A stretch of DNA of 64,000 nt from Spirodela intermedia (taxonomy: Eukaryota > Streptophyta > Magnoliopsida > Alismatales > Araceae), in NCBI GenBank assembly GCA_902729315.2, contig LR746281.1, positions 4,028,501-4,092,500 on the forward strand. The letters are read 5' to 3'. Shown piece after piece: positions 1 through 14,500 of this stretch. The translations under genes were made by a program, and so were the position numbers. How positions within the stretch are numbered: position 1 is the first letter of the stretch; each line of letters opens with the position of its first letter. Under the pieces are notes generated by a model. The model ran no database searches, was not told where the DNA came from, and was given only the letters and a program-made list of their open reading frames with translations.

Positions 1-3000
1 CCCCTATGCGGCTGCCTCAACCACCAAGGACACCTTGTGCCATCTCCTCCGCCGCCTCCACCTCCGCCTTCTCCTCCTCTCCTTCCCGTCCCTCTACCTC
101 CTCCTCGGCAGCGGCGGGGGTGGGAACAGTGGCGGCCGCTCGCTTCTCCTCGACTTCCTATCCGCGATTTCCTTCTCCTCTGCGCTCCTCCTAATACTGT
201 TCTTCTCCTTCAGCCTTTTCCCTCTCCCGTCTCTTCGCCTTCTCCTCTCCCGCTCTTCCTCCTTCCTCCTTCCCCGCTACCATCCTCGGTACACCCGCCG
301 TCGGTCACCGCCACCTGTCCTCTGGTCCATAGGCTCTGATCCGAAGACGAAGGCGGACAAACTCCCCACCTCGGGGTCCTGGGTCCAGGTTTACAGCAAT
401 GGGGACGTTTACGAGGGTGAGTTTCACCGGGGCAAGTGCTCCGGGAGCGGCGTATACTACTACTACATGAGCGGGAGATACGAAGGAGACTGGGTTGACG
501 AGAAGTACGACGGCTGCGGCGTGGAGACGTGGGCTCGGGGTAGCAGGTACCGGGGACAGTACCGGCAGGGTCTCAGGCATGGATTCGGTATCTACAGGTT
601 CTACACAGGAGATTTGTATGCGGGAGAGTGGTCAAGCGGGCAGAGTCATGGATGTGGTGTTCACACCTGCGAGGATGGTAGCCGTTACGTCGGAGAGTTT
701 AAATGGGGTGTGAAACATGGCCTTGGGCACTATCATTTCCGGTAAGAAAATCATCTTCACTTTTCACTTCGTCTATTTCTGTTCACTATTTTGGCGTCAG
801 TCCCCGTTTCTGAACTCCTTGTTCTTCAGGCACGGTCTAGTCCTAGTTTTCTCCTTTTCGATTGGTTAAGTTTGCTTTTCATTTATTTTCTTCAATCTGG
901 TTTGAGATGCATGGAAGTAGATCCTCGGCTGGCTCTAAATTTCTTATATCATTTGACTAGTGTGGTCCGATGAGAAGTAATCATTCAGCCTTTGTACTGA
1001 TTCAATTCAGGGGAAATAAGAAATCTTGGACTGCCCCCGATTCCCTTTTGATCCTTACGTTTTCCATTTTAATGTTAATAGATGATAGACGCATGTTCTG
1101 CATGTGTACTTGCATCATGAATAGGGCTGAGGAATGCCAAATGTGTTTCGTCCTATGTTCTGTGTCTTTAGTTTTTTCCTGGGGGGAAGTGCTATCGTGC
1201 TTAGTGCTTGCCTTGGTATTCTCTAGATTTGGAAAGACAACTTTTTCGGGGGTAAGAGAAGAGGTTTGGATGAAGCAAGAGTATGGATAGAACCCAGATA
1301 ACACCTTCTCTCCAAACGGTATGGGAGCCTTTAATCTCATACTGCTCACACTTCTCTATCTTCATGTCACGCCCTCTACTTTTGTACAAGAAACGGCTCC
1401 TGGTAGCCTACTTCCAACTTTGCTTTAACGTGAACAACACTGCAGAAAATTACACATCTTGTTTTTGACTGATCTGAATCGTTGGTGAAATCCAATTCCT
1501 TCTGTCATGTGAGGCTTGTAATCTCAGGTGTCATTTTAACACATCCTCCACGTTAAAACTTTATGAGGAATCCATTGTCCCTTCGCACAATTTAAGGTTT
1601 TCCTGTCAGAGGGAAAAAGGCTTCGTATTTTACTACCATTTAAATGAGTCATCTTCATTTTTATTTGAACGCATCTGCTCTAGATATTTTAAGAAGACCA
1701 TTTTTAGAGGAATATTGTGCCATAATAAATGATGTCTTCAATACACTTTTCAAAATTCTCCATATTGCATCCCTGTGGTGTAGATTGTGGTTTCTCATAG
1801 TGCTGCTAGTGTGTCAAGGCAGCCTTAACCCAGGGTATTTAGGATGCTTAGGTGAGCCAAGTGAATGTAGTGCCTCTTCACCCCACAATCACAACAGAAT
1901 GCTTTGTTGTGTGTTTGTTCACCATCCTGGGTGTAACACACGCAATTTACATTTCATTGCATTATTGAGTGAGATAAATGGGCGATGCATTGTGTCCAGG
2001 CTACTCACTCATGCATTGGGAGTGATAAATCATTCATCATTTAAATAATATTTAAATAACGAATATTTATCTATATTATATAGTAGTTTTTACATTATAA
2101 ATTTATTATCTTATGCGTGTTTATATTATTCTTAAGTTTTAATTTTCGTTACTCATGAAATAAACCACTTATAGGCTGTATTATTTATAAAATTACTACA
2201 CTATTTACTTGAACGATTTTGAAGTGTTTTGTAAAGATTTATTCTCTTGTTATCAAATGTTTGTACTTATTTTATTATTTCGTTGTTTGAATAAATTTAT
2301 AAAAGGCATTAAGCAGATAGGCAGAAAGCATTTAACGACTGCCTTGTTGCCTTGGTAATATCCTAGGGTCATATGCTATCCAAGCCTTCCAAAATCATAA
2401 AAGGTTATCTTTCCTCATTGCAAGAGATCTTTGTCCACTGTCTCACTCGATCACAAATAAAACGAGTGTGATTTGTAGTGGACGACTCTTTCTCTTGACC
2501 ATTCAACTATTCCAGATGACTCAGACGGTTTGTAGATTGAATTACTACACTCTATAGGCCTCTTAGACTGTATATTGCTGCTTCCAACCTATTGTAGTTT
2601 ATCTGGTACTCCATGGGAATATCATTTTATACCTATTGTAGACTTACCTTTTTCTAGACCTCCTAGGGTCTCAGCATCCGAACATAAATACCCCCAACTA
2701 TTCCACTCCATCAGAGTTCAGACACCGCTTTATACTTAGGTCTTTGAGAAACTAGTGAAAATGAGAGTAGTCCATCAGTTTGAGGCTTCTTTCTCCACTC
2801 CATCAGAATTCTTTTTCCTTTTTGCCATTAATACCAACCATTGGATGAATAGCCTCACTAGATACTCTAGTTTGCCAGACTACATTTCTTTTAAACCTTG
2901 TACTGAAATCAGAAAAATCTGCCACTACGTTTCACATTATTAATGGATATTTCATCTTTAGAAACAAAAACTTTTTTCTACTGGTTCTTCATAAGGTGTA

Positions 3001-5371
3001 TGCTTTCATATGTAGAGTTGTTGGATGACTACTGCACGTAGAAGGGAATGTATAGACAGCCCGTGGAGCGAGAGCATACAATAAAACGCTCTATGGTGCT
3101 TAGTAATCAAATCATTTACACTTTTGAGAATTCTCCTAGTTTGCCCAATATATAGGTTAACTACCCCAGTTACCAACTGAACCTTTACATCATGACCTGC
3201 TAAGCCTTGCCCTTACGTCTAACTGTCTAGCAAAGCTAGAGGTATAAAGCAAGTGTTGTAGAAGATTTAAGGATCTTAGATAAAGCTTGAATGGGCTGAT
3301 GTTTCAGCTCTAACTGTTTAGTTGACAGAGAGACGCTAAACATGCAATAGTCTTGGTGGTTTCTTTCACCAGAGAACCCTATGCATAAGCTTTGAATATG
3401 GCTTATGTCCTTGCTTGAGAAAACGTTGGTGGCTCCAATAATTATGCATGTTGCTCTCATTTGATTTTATCCCCATTTTTATTCTAGCCTGCTGTCAGCG
3501 GGTTGTAGTCGAGGCTAACGGTGAATTTTTATGCCCAAACCTCTATTTTATACTGAATACACAGACGCAGTAGTAACATTAGTGTGAACCATATAGATTA
3601 TAGTCCCTAGTTTAATACCGAATGCAGTGATACATGTCAGTAGGTTGTCAGTACCTTGAAGTCCACGCAAATGTGGAGTATGTGTATTATACTCTTTGTT
3701 TTTGTTAATGTGCCAACTTCGAACTTGCTACTCTAAAAGAAAACGTTACTTTATGTAATATTCACTCACGAGGGTCAACACATTGAACAGGGAAGTGGTA
3801 AATGTAAATAACATGAAAGGATATGGGGAAGCCATTTGCGTCATTCCCTGCCAATGAGAGAGGTTAGCTTCCTCAGTTCCTCGTCTACAGCAGGTTTTAA
3901 CAGTTCTTTTGTCTCCTTCCCTTGTTTTACATTCCAAGAGGGACAACGTATGCACCACTGGACTTTCTCCATACTAGGATAAAAAAGTAGTATTTCTTAA
4001 TATTACTAGAGGCTGATTCACCGAAAGAGTTGGAACTTGATGCTGTAGAAGGATAGATTCTGGGCTCAGTTTTAGAGATGGTAAAGTATGATAGCAGATC
4101 TCATGTCATGCATTATGATTAAGTTTCAGGAGATTATAGGCAGGATAATTTTTTTTTCTTGCAATAATGCTTTAATATTTATATTGATGTATACATTTGT
4201 TCAGTTTCACCTTAATTATTACTTTGTATGTTGCTGATTGTCTGATTATTATGCATCTCAATTAGTCATGAATTGCAATTACATACTTAGCTTTTGATAT
4301 AATCAGCTAGACCAAAAACTTAGTGTCTTCCTTCACCTGTGGACTATGCAAAGCTTCTTTAGTTGTCTAGCTTTTTCCAGCCCGTAAGATTAGCTAAGCG
4401 AGGAATTTTGTAATCATGGAGTCCTGCAGTCAGAGGAATTGATCAAGTTGTCTGGTCCAAAAGATACCAGACAAATTGACTAAAATATAAATCATATTCT
4501 ACATGCTATTAAGGAAACAACGCTTCCTTTCCTAGGAAGAAAAGTGTGGACGAATTGGTGTGGATGGATACAGTAGTAACCTTCATTTTTGAATTTGTCT
4601 TTTTTATAGTTTTATTTCCTCTGATCTGTGGTGGCGATGGGCACAGAATTCTGATGGTCGTTGCTTGCTTGAACAAAAATGTGATCATACGCTTCAAATT
4701 TTCTCCAGCATGTTTATGGATTTTGTTTGTCTGTTTTCATAGTATGCACCTTGATTCGTGTTGGAATTGAAGATACACAACAGTTGAGATATTTCGTTCT
4801 CTTCCCTGTTTCCTGACACAAAGTTCTCTAATGCCCACAGAAATGGAGATACCTATTCTGGGGAATATTTTGCAGACAAGATGCATGGTTTTGGGGTGTA
4901 TCGGTTTGCAAACGGGCACCGATATGAAGGGGCCTGGCATGAGGGCAGGCGGCAGGGGCTGGGGATGTACACATTCCGCAATGGGGAGACGCAGTCAGGC
5001 CTCTGGGAGAATGGCGTCCTGGCCATCAGAAGCACCCAGAATAGCCTTTCCGCTTTACCCATTGCCGTCAACCACTCTAAGGTCCTCAATGTGGTCCAGG
5101 TATGGGCATGACAGAGAGAGCGCATCAGCCGGTGCTCATCTGGTGTGAAGTCTGATTCATGGGAGACCCTATTGGCCTCCTCGTGTTGTGTTTTCAGGAA
5201 GCAAGGCGTGCGTCGGAGAGGGCATTCAATGTGCCCAGAGTTGACGAGAGGGTGAATAAGGCAGTGGCAGCGGCCAACAAGGCAGCCAATGCAGCCAGAG
5301 TTGCCGCCGTGAAGGCGGTGCAGAAGCAAATGCACAGCAGTCGCAGCGATATACCGATGCCCATCGTGTGA
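1..5371 (+). CDS. MORN-repeat membrane protein, 5' partial
   Basis: The gene enters the window already open: the frame is readable from base 2, before any ATG, so the true start lies upstream. Coding exons are 2-741, 4841-5099 and 5198-5371, joined by clean GT-AG introns; 390 residues are visible. An arginine- and leucine-rich N-terminal part contains a hydrophobic stretch (FLSAISFSSALLLILFFSF) that looks like a membrane segment. About eight MORN repeats follow, such as NGDVYEGEFHRGKCSGSGVY and ANGHRYEGAWHEGRRQGLG, five in the first exon and three in the second. The third exon encodes an Ala/Lys-rich helix (VNKAVAAANKAANAARVAAV) ending in SDIPMPIV. The layout matches plant proteins often labelled 'SET7/9-like' (Arabidopsis At1g77660 type). 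No SET domain is visible, so a methyltransferase role is not supported; MORN repeats usually serve membrane or lipid contact. The first intron is 4.1 kb. Confidence 0.85.
742..4840 (+). other. Long first visible intron of the MORN gene
   Basis: This 4.1-kb intron has a gtaag donor and a cccacag acceptor. It is AT-rich. No coding exon of the MORN protein, RNA gene or recognisable transposon protein was found in it on either strand. The MORN repeat series continues directly across the junction (HYHFR|NGDTYSGEY), so no exon is missing. Confidence 0.7.
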
Positions 5372-8300
5372 GTCTCTGCCCTCTTTGACTTGCCCAAAAT
5401 CAGCACTTTTGCTGCAGTCATCGGCCCAAAGCAGGCTAGAGACATAGGATGAAGATGGTATTTTCTCCTTCTTTGTTCTCTTCTTTCTTTCTTCCCACAA
5501 GAGTCGCTCTCAGCTGTGGAGAGCAGCAGCTGGGGAGTCTGGCTGTGTCAGTGGTCTCTTCCCGCCATGCGTGCTGAATCATCCCCACCAATTGTATAAA
5601 GTTGCCTTCCTGCAATGCCCTCTTTGATGGAGATCCTTCTGTTTCTCTTGTCCAAAGGTTTTGTTGTCTCTGCTTATTTCAAGGCCGTGAAGAAAAATAG
5701 ACACATGTTAAGCCTGGGCCACGTGTTCATGTTGATGGAGAGAGGTTTGATTTGTTTATTCTTAATTTAAGTCTGTTCACTTAATCAAACCTAGGCTAGT
5801 GTTAAGTGGGGCAGGTATGACTCTTTCTATGACCTTAAGCCTTAATTACCAGTGTTTCTTAAAGAACAATGGAAGTCACAAATAAATTTTCTCAAAATCT
5901 TCATATCTTAGTTTATCATATTTATAGAAAACTTTTTAAAGATATTTATCAATGATCTTCAGAACTTCTCTTTCTATGTCAAGATGTAGAAAATCATTTG
6001 ACCACTATTTGGCATTTCCCTGCACTTTGTGTCACATGTGATCAAGCCATAAATTTAGATCATCTCATCCTTGAACTCGTGAAGAAATATGTTTTCAATT
6101 TTGAGCCTTCAATCATACAAAGTATGGTTATCATCCCTTCAATAATGCTTTCAGTTTCAGCTCAAGTGGAAAAAGTTACTTGGACGAATGTCATATGCTT
6201 GGATTTTAAAATTTACCCATTGAAGCTCAATTTAGATTGTAGTTCTCATGATTTTTTTATCATTTAATTCCCACTATCCTAGTATTATGCCTAAGAAATT
6301 CACACTAACATTGCTAAAGCATCACCTTCTAACAACTTTAGAAATTTCTCTATATTTTTTTATGATAACAAAAAGGGGACAAAAAAGTAGAGTCTTGAGA
6401 AGAAGTGGTGTAGGTCAAAGAGAGCTTTGAAATTCAAGAAGGGAGGCATAAATGTCAAAGGAAAAGAGTAGAGCAAAGGGAGGGGGGAATGAGAAAATAA
6501 TTTGTCAATTTTTTTATATTTAAATATTGAAATCTATGATTAAATTCTGAAAAGATAAGACTATGATGTAGTCAATTTTATTACGTATATGCATGTTTTC
6601 TTATCAACTCTCATAAATATGGCAATGACTCAAAATTTAATAGACAACAACGATATAATTGTTATTAAAATAATTTGAACTAGAAAATTCGTGAATTGTT
6701 AAATCCCTTATTCTTTTATGGTAATATTCATATATAAATTAATATAATATTATAATATATCTATATGATAATTCAAAACAGATTCTAGCCAATAATGCTG
6801 AATTTACATACTTGATTGATTTCATTGTATGAAATTATCATATTGCATATTGACATAGAAAGTATTAATATCATACAAAATATGTCACAATTAGAAAGTA
6901 ATAAAATAGATTGGGTTCATAAAATCTTTGAAGTAAAATATGAGCATAAAATGTTACTTGATCTATTGTCTTCATAATATTATATCATTACTTTTTAATT
7001 TTTATAATATCAAATTAATTGAATTTAGACTGCTCATTTTGTCACACATGATTCTTGTAGATATTAAGAAATATATTTAAAATATATATATTTTAGATAT
7101 TTTGAATCATCAAAATCATGGCTATAATTATTGAGATCATGATTCATGAGTCATGGTGATCTGGGTGATTTGAGTAAGTCATCATCTTATCAAGATAAAC
7201 TTTATAGATCATTACCAATCTTGATTGAATTAATACGACTCAAATATATACATTGTACTTTAACAAAATCATACATTGATTTCTCATAAAGATATTTGAA
7301 CTCTTAAAATGCATATCATATTGGTTTTTCAACCATTTGAATTTCTAATCATTTCTAGAAATATAACTATTATGAGATGACATAAAACCAAAGATAATTT
7401 TCAAATATAATTTCTTTATAAACACGACACCTTTTAAATGTCTAATAACCCTAACCCTTCCACAACTTCAAGAATTATATTAAGTCTTTTTTGTAAAAAA
7501 AATTGTAAGAAATTGTGACATTTTGTTGACTAGTCAACCTACATGATGACATTGTGTTAATGAGCAATATTTAAGCATTCAACAATCATCCTTGACCAGA
7601 TCAAAGAGCCAACAAGTTTTATCTCCAATTAGTTTCTTTATGAGAAGATGATCATCATTTTCTTCATTAGAATTTTGGACAAATTCTAGATTAACATTAT
7701 TCTCCAAAATCATCTCACAATGATATTTTTGATATTTGTAGTATAATAAACTTGAAAGTAAGTATTCAATTAATCATGTGTAGTAACTATCTTACTAAAC
7801 AATTGTTAGTCTCCTAGAATCATGAATCTAGAAGAGAATTTCATAATGAAATGAGAGTTGAGCCTAGTAATCAATGATTTGTGATTAAAATGATCATTAA
7901 TTAATAGAGCCAAAGAATAATATTTATTCTTGGAGAGTGGAGGATGTAGTTGATAAGTAGAACCACTTTAAATCATGAATCCTCTTTTTTTATCTTAGTG
8001 TGACCTAAAACTCAATAGAAATTTGTTTTACAAATTTATTATTTGAATGATATAAATATTGAGATTATTTAAATATATATTTTTTGATAAACATCAATTG
8101 AAACAAGTGATATTGTTATAAATTGATTGCTATAAATTTCAAACTTATTTTTATAGTAAGTATAATTGATTTGCCTCCATGACTTGTTCTTATAGTTCTA
8201 TTATCACCAAAATAGGAGTATATTGTTATAATATTAAATGAAGAATATTTTGATGATTAACAAGTACAAATAAGACTAACTAATAGATCAAATTATGTTA

Positions 8301-11230
8301 ACCGCTCATTATGTACGAAATATGATGAATTATTCTTTTAGATAAGAACATAAATTTATTTGAATACATATTCATAAAAACTTCAAAGTAAAAATGTCAA
8401 TATCAAAATAGGAATTTAAGGAACACACTTCATTCACTTTAATGCTTAAATTTTTTAAATAATTATTAATATTTATAAAAACTAAAATTTTCATAAAGCA
8501 ATTATTACACAATCAACAAATTGTTTTAATAAAATATGAGTATGAAATTTTATTCAGTCTAGTAGATACTCATGATGCTAAATTCAAACTAATTATAGTG
8601 TTCTTGACATTGAATGAATTGATTGAATTCAAACTAATTATAGTGCCACTAAATATTTTATAAAATATTAATTAATATCATTGAGACATTAACCTTAAAT
8701 TATCCTATGGCATCGAAGCTATGATTTTACATATTGAGATTATGACTAAACATGTATATTTGACATTAAAAATTTATTTGTTGTGATTTATATTAGTTCA
8801 AGTGAGAAATCATTATTGCATTTAAAGGTGTATTATTGATTCAATTTCAATGATAATAAACTCTTAAGAAACATATTAAATTTGTTAAATTTGTGATATA
8901 TACGTTTGTGATTAACAATAATATGTAATCGTTTCTCTTAAAAAATATTTAACCCTTAGAACTTGTGTTGAATTGGCTTTCTAAATGTTCAAATTTTCTA
9001 TAACTAATTTAGAGTTAACATTGAGAAGGTGGAAAATAGGAGAAGTTTTTGTATTATATTTCATTAAAAATTAGTACTTCTATAATGGTTAATTACTTTT
9101 GAATGATTAGCTTTGAATCATTTGCTATCTTGAGTTTCTTGCTAACATTTTATGTATTTAAAATTATGATAATTTGAGTGGTCTTTCTAATTATGTCGAA
9201 TAGGAAGAAGGCAAAAAGTTTATAAACAAAAATTAAGGCATACATAACCTCCCTCAACCAAAATTGAGGAAACAATGCCTTCAACTATCACCCAACATCT
9301 TATTTTGAAGACGTCAGTAAAAATCAACCTATGATTATCTTATTTATCAATTTTTTTGACACACTCTAAGTCAATGGATTCATTTGAAAAATGCCCATAA
9401 TGAAATTATTTCTTACCTTTCTGGGAAAAACTTGTGATTAAATTCTGATGTAATCAATCAAAAGAGTTGATCCCTATAATTAGTCATGGATATCATAGAG
9501 CTATGAATCTAAAATAGAATTTTGAGATAATTAGATGAGAGTTGAGCTTAGTAATCAATTGTTGTAATTTCTAAATATTTGGTTTAGTAGAACTCAATAA
9601 TACAATATTCTTGAATATTACACATAGGTAGGGAGCCGAATCACTATTAAAATATTTTCTCTTTAAGATTTGGATCTAAAAATATCATAGAATTGAGGAT
9701 GAAATGATCTTAGACATAATTGATCAAAGTTTCAATGAGAATTTGATCAATTCAACCCCCATTTTTTATCAAAGTGCAACCTAAAATTTAAATAATATTA
9801 ATACTACTTGCTCATTAGACATCAAAATAGAATAAATAATCTTATAGACATGAGCATTGAACTAGTTAAGTATAAATTTATAAAGAATAAAAATAAAAGC
9901 ATTAAATATCTAAATAAAAATACAAATAATATATTTTATTCTTATGTTTTTAAATTTTAGAATTCAGTTCATTTTACCACTCAAGGTTACAACTATACTT
10001 ATTATCTCAAAAAGTATCGATATTTATAGAGACTACCGCTAATGTAAAGTAATGTTCAATACATTATCATCAATGAGAATAATTGAAGTAAATTCAAATT
10101 ATAAAGCTTACTAGATGATCTTGATACAAAATTATTACTTCTAACTATTCTTAGCGTTAAATTAATTGGTTAAATGGCAACTCATGAATTTAGAATATTG
10201 GTGAATACTAGTTTTAAAATGATACACAAGTTTCATAAGTCATCGAAGTAATGATTTTTCATATTGAAATCATGATTCAATGTGTCTACTTTATATTCAT
10301 GATTTAGATAAAATTTAATATTAAATCATTGCTGTATCTTCATATGTATTTACAATAACATTTTAACATTAATGGATTCTTATCAAATACACTATAATAA
10401 ATACATTGATGATCACATTTATTGATTTAAATTTAGACGCCACTTTGACTATTAAATGATGTATCATCTTACTTTACAACTACTCAAATTCATTTTTATT
10501 TTAGAAATCAAAATCATTAAAATGGAGTAAAGTAGAGGAAGACCATAGCATTATTCTCTATGAAACTAAACCCTTTTTAGTGGCTAAATTGTTCAAGAAC
10601 ACTCATCTCTCATTGTACTACATCTTGTCTTTATTATAATCATTTTTGAAGTAAATTCCTAACGAATTTGAGTAGAAAATCGACTCTCGCGTGAAACAAT
10701 GTGAAGACAATGAGTAGAAGAGCAATTTTGATTCTTTCATCACTTCATTCAATCAGATTTCAACGGCTAAGTTTTCTTCCATTATACATCTTCTTCTAGA
10801 AAAATTGTTGGTGGTTTGTTTCTTTATGTTTTGTGGAATAAACTTATGATTAAATTTTATCTTAATCACTAAAGACATTGATACAATCAACTTTAATTAA
10901 GTCATCATGGATCTAGGTGAGGATTTTAAGTTGAAATTTGAAGAGACTTGAACCTTATAATCACTAGTGTTATATTAATAAAATCTAAAGGGGAGGTGTT
11001 CTTGAAAAATGAATGCAGTAAAGAGTGATCTCAATAGACAAAAATAGAGCACGAATTATGCAGTAAATAGTTTATATTAGTTAAAATGAAGAGGAAGGTG
11101 GTGAGAAATGCAGGTTAAATTATTCACAGGTTTGAGACCATTCAGTGATAATCTTCCAAGGATCATGTTTAGATGGACGCTTTACTTGATCAATGAATCA
11201 TATGAGAAATACAAAATTTAACTAGAGCCG
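5372..11230. other. AT-rich intergenic region without genes
   Basis: About 5.9 kb between the MORN stop codon and the UPF1 promoter. The first few hundred bases are presumably the MORN 3' UTR. The rest is strongly AT-rich with no supported open frame on either strand. Several phrases recur in diverged form. 'Gattaaattctgatgtaatc'-like text occurs near 6540, 9435 and 10850. 'Gagagttgagcctagtaatcaa' near 7850 matches text near 9535. 'Catcgaagctatgatttt' near 8712 matches text near 10240. This suggests old, decayed duplications of a non-coding repeat. No terminal repeats or protein remnants were recognised. Confidence 0.6.
8581..8645. repeat. Local 20-bp direct repeat
   Basis: The 20-mer aattcaaactaattatagtg occurs at 8581-8600 and again at 8626-8645 with no mismatch. 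The two copies are 45 bp apart, start to start, inside the AT-rich intergenic region. Confidence 0.85.
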
Positions 11231-11339
11231 TTGGATTACGATCACACGGTTCAGTTTGTCCGACCCACGAGTAGGCGTAGTGAAATGCCGCGAGAAATCA
11301 CCGACTTCCCCCAGTCCACTCCTGGCTATATCCCCTTCC

Positions 11340-11347
11340 TATATATA
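11340..11347 (+). promoter_or_regulatory. Probable TATA box of UPF1
   Basis: TATATATA stands about 160 bp upstream of the UPF1 ATG. The surrounding DNA switches sharply from AT-rich to GC-rich, as expected for a core promoter. Transcription would then start near 11375. This is inferred from sequence only. Confidence 0.5.
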
Positions 11348-11443
11348 CCTCCCGTCTTCTCCAGGCCTGCCAGGACTCCATTTGATGGTGTGACCCGTTC
11401 CGTCATCTCCTTGCTTCTCCCGCACGCCTCTCACTCCCGGATT

Positions 11444-11502
11444 AAACCCTAGCAGGAGTAACCCTAGGCGTATTCGGCCGGCCAGCGCAAGCGGAACCCT
11501 AG
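11444..11502 (+). promoter_or_regulatory. Telo-box motifs in the UPF1 5' leader
   Basis: AAACCCTAG lies at 11444-11452, and two shorter AACCCTAG copies lie at 11460-11467 and 11495-11502, the last just before the ATG. AAACCCTA elements are known in plants as telo-boxes in leaders and promoters of housekeeping and translation-related genes. Three copies within 60 bp are unlikely to be chance, but binding is not shown. Confidence 0.5.
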
Positions 11503-11505
11503 GCC

Positions 11506-14500
11506 ATGGCAGCGCAGTCGGCGGTTCCGAACCTCTACGACACGGCGTCGCAGCCGGACACCGGAGGAGATGCCTACACCTTCCTCGAATTCAATACCCA
11601 GGGCGACGAGGAGTTCGACTATACCGAGTTCCAGGAGCTATCCCAGCCGATCCGCCCCGCGTCGTCGGATCTACTCTCGCCGGATGGGCGGGCACCTGGG
11701 AATGCGACGGCCGCCGTCGCCGGTCCGTCCTCTTCGGCTGTCGGCTCAGCGTCCTCATCGTCCTCAGCAGGGGGAAGGGCTGGTGGTTCCCCGTCCTTAA
11801 CAGCTTCTGCGACCGTGGACGTGCTCGCAGCGGGAATGGGGGGTCTTACATTTGAGGAGACGGGTGGCGAAGATGAAGGCAGTTACGAGCATGGTGGGAA
11901 GGGAGACTTTATAGAACACGCGTGCCGGTACTGTGGTGTTGCGAACCCAGCCTGCGTTGTCAGATGCAATATGCCATCGTGCCGGAAATGGTTCTGCAAC
12001 TCCCGAGGGAATACTTCAGGGTCGCACATCGTTAATCACCTGGTTTGTTTGCTATCGACCAAAACTGGAAACTTAAGCTTTCACGTCGTGTTATTATCTT
12101 CTGGGCCTCATTTTTTGTAGTACTGGTTGATTAGTGTTGTCTTTCTAAATTTAATTAAAGTTCAACGCGCCGTCTAGCAGAAGGAACTGAATTTGTGATT
12201 TTCTTCGAAGATACACATTAAAAATTGGATATGGCGCTATAAAGATGATGGGTGGAATGTTGGGACTCCGGCTGAGTTTCTTCCGTCGACAATTCGAAGT
12301 CCCATTAGAAAATGTGATCTTTTTGTTTGGCTTCGTACCAACCCACCATAATTTTCATCTTCCTCTAGCTCTTCCATTTTCTCATCAGCAAGGTCTCCTA
12401 TGAATATGAGCTTCCATTGTCCAAACCATGATTTTCCCAACGTTCGAACAGAGAGTAGCTGCTTCAACTCGTTAGGCTAAATAAATCTGGAACATTTCGT
12501 AAGTTGACCATGCCTGTGCTGATCTTCCCCGAACTTTATGAAAATACAAACCCAACATGATGATGTGGGTAACTTGGCAGGTCAACATACTCTATTTTAT
12601 TTCTCTGCACTTGGGGCCCCATGGATACGTTAATTGAAAACATATCTAAAGGTTTTCGTATAGGAATCCTTAATGCGCGGATGAAGAAAATGTTGAAAGG
12701 TTTGCAAGTTGATTACATTTATTTCATGATTACTCAATATTGTTGGATGAATAAGTTTAGTTGCTTGTTTTTATGACCCTTTTAGTAGAGGACGTTATTT
12801 TATGGTATTTAGGTAATCATTTAGACTAATCAATCGAAGATATTTAAAACTGATTCGCGTCTGCATAGAGCATAATGTCTCATAATTATGTGGTTGCTAG
12901 CAAAGAAAAATGGATTTTCATTGCACTTGTTTGACGATATGAGTCCAATGTTTTTAGTGGTTTGCAATGCCCACTGTGTTCATATGTCGGGGTTTTCTTT
13001 CTTTTCAGGTTAAGAGCTCCGTTAATGTGCTTTCAGTTAGTTTATGGAACAATGGGGCCTTGTCGGAGGCATACACCTCATGGACAATAGTGACCTATTC
13101 TTGCATGTGTAGCATATTAAAATTCACATTATTATCTATTTAGTCGGGTAGTCATTTCTTGTTGTTCCAAAATCTGATACATAAATAGCTTCATGGAATT
13201 TTAGCTTTTTCAGTACCAAGAGGAGAAATAAATCCTGTATCTGATTTTAACTTCCAGGGCTGAATTTTTGGAAATGGTCTCACAAGATATTTCTTGGTTG
13301 CGTGATGAGTAGGGAGTTTGTACATCATAGTACAAAAGTATTAATAAAATGTAGGAAATGAGAAAGAAAAAAGCAGGTTACACCACATCCATAATCAAGG
13401 AGAATTAATGGAGTCCGTCTGGGAAGTGCTGTTTTGTTGCTTTTGGAGACTGAACAATGCATGTTACAGTGAAGTGTGATATTGTTCCGTGGAATGCTGT
13501 TTTTTTTTTTTTTTGGAGAAAACAGTGAGTCAATAAAACTTTTAATGGCAATCTCTTATTTTAAGGTTGGAAGCATGGATATCGGATTCTGGCTGTACTT
13601 TGAATTTTTGATGTGTCAAATCTGTTCCAGCCACGTTGGGAATTAATCAGGTGGATTTTCCAGTTTAGATATCATTTTAACCATTTGTGGAAGGCGGAAA
13701 GTTTTGGAGATGGATGTACAAGGCGAACTTTATTGGCCAAATCTTGTTACAAATCATCACAGGTGTGGAGTTTTGTATAATGACGTTGTAGGAGATATTA
13801 AATGTGAATTAAAGTCAGATTTTTTTCTGGAAGCCGGCACTTGAAAGATTTCCAAATAGTCACGAATTTAGATACTTCAGGTTTCAGACGTCTTTTAATC
13901 GTTTATTCTTTGGTAGTTCTGGAAGATGGTTTTTTTAGACAGCTGTCAGTTGCGGTGTGATCCAGGTCTATGGGAAATTGTCTTCAAATCGTGAACTTTC
14001 TGCTGTATCATCATGAATGGTTGCTTAAACAGCTGAATAGTTAAGAAGTGGAGAATATCTTTTTCCTAATGCACTGGGCAGTCTAGAAGAAAAGAGGCCA
14101 GAAGAAATTTCAGAGTATTTATAATTACGCTTAGGATCACTTTTCAAGGGTGCCAGCTCTGTTGGGTAGAGTGTTGGAGCTAATTAGATGATTACAAATT
14201 GTTCCCTCGGATTCAGGATTTCAACTAGTGCTTCAGCATTTTTTCTTGCTTGAACTCAATGCATTCTTGATTTAGCATCTCGCTGAATTCTATCTAGCGT
14301 TTTCTTTTTAGGTATTTAAAATTTTCTGGGTGGATGTTGGCATCTTTTTTAATGTACTTTTAATGCCTATCTTTTATCTTGTGTACTTCTCTTTTTATTT
14401 AGCTTCTTTTTATTATGACCCCACCATTCAAAACTAATGATAGATTGCTTTTTCTTTCTTGATCAAAAATTGTATTTTATTTTATTTTCCAATTACCTTG

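Noticed and set aside
35-745. Start of the MORN gene within the window at the TTG near position 35
   Set aside because: The frame stays open to base 2 with family-like residues (TTKDTL), and TTG is not a normal plant start; the gene is 5' partial.
4853-5500. A 215-aa open frame on the minus strand opposite the MORN exons
   Set aside because: It is a shadow of the GC-rich MORN exons 2 and 3, with no recognisable domain.
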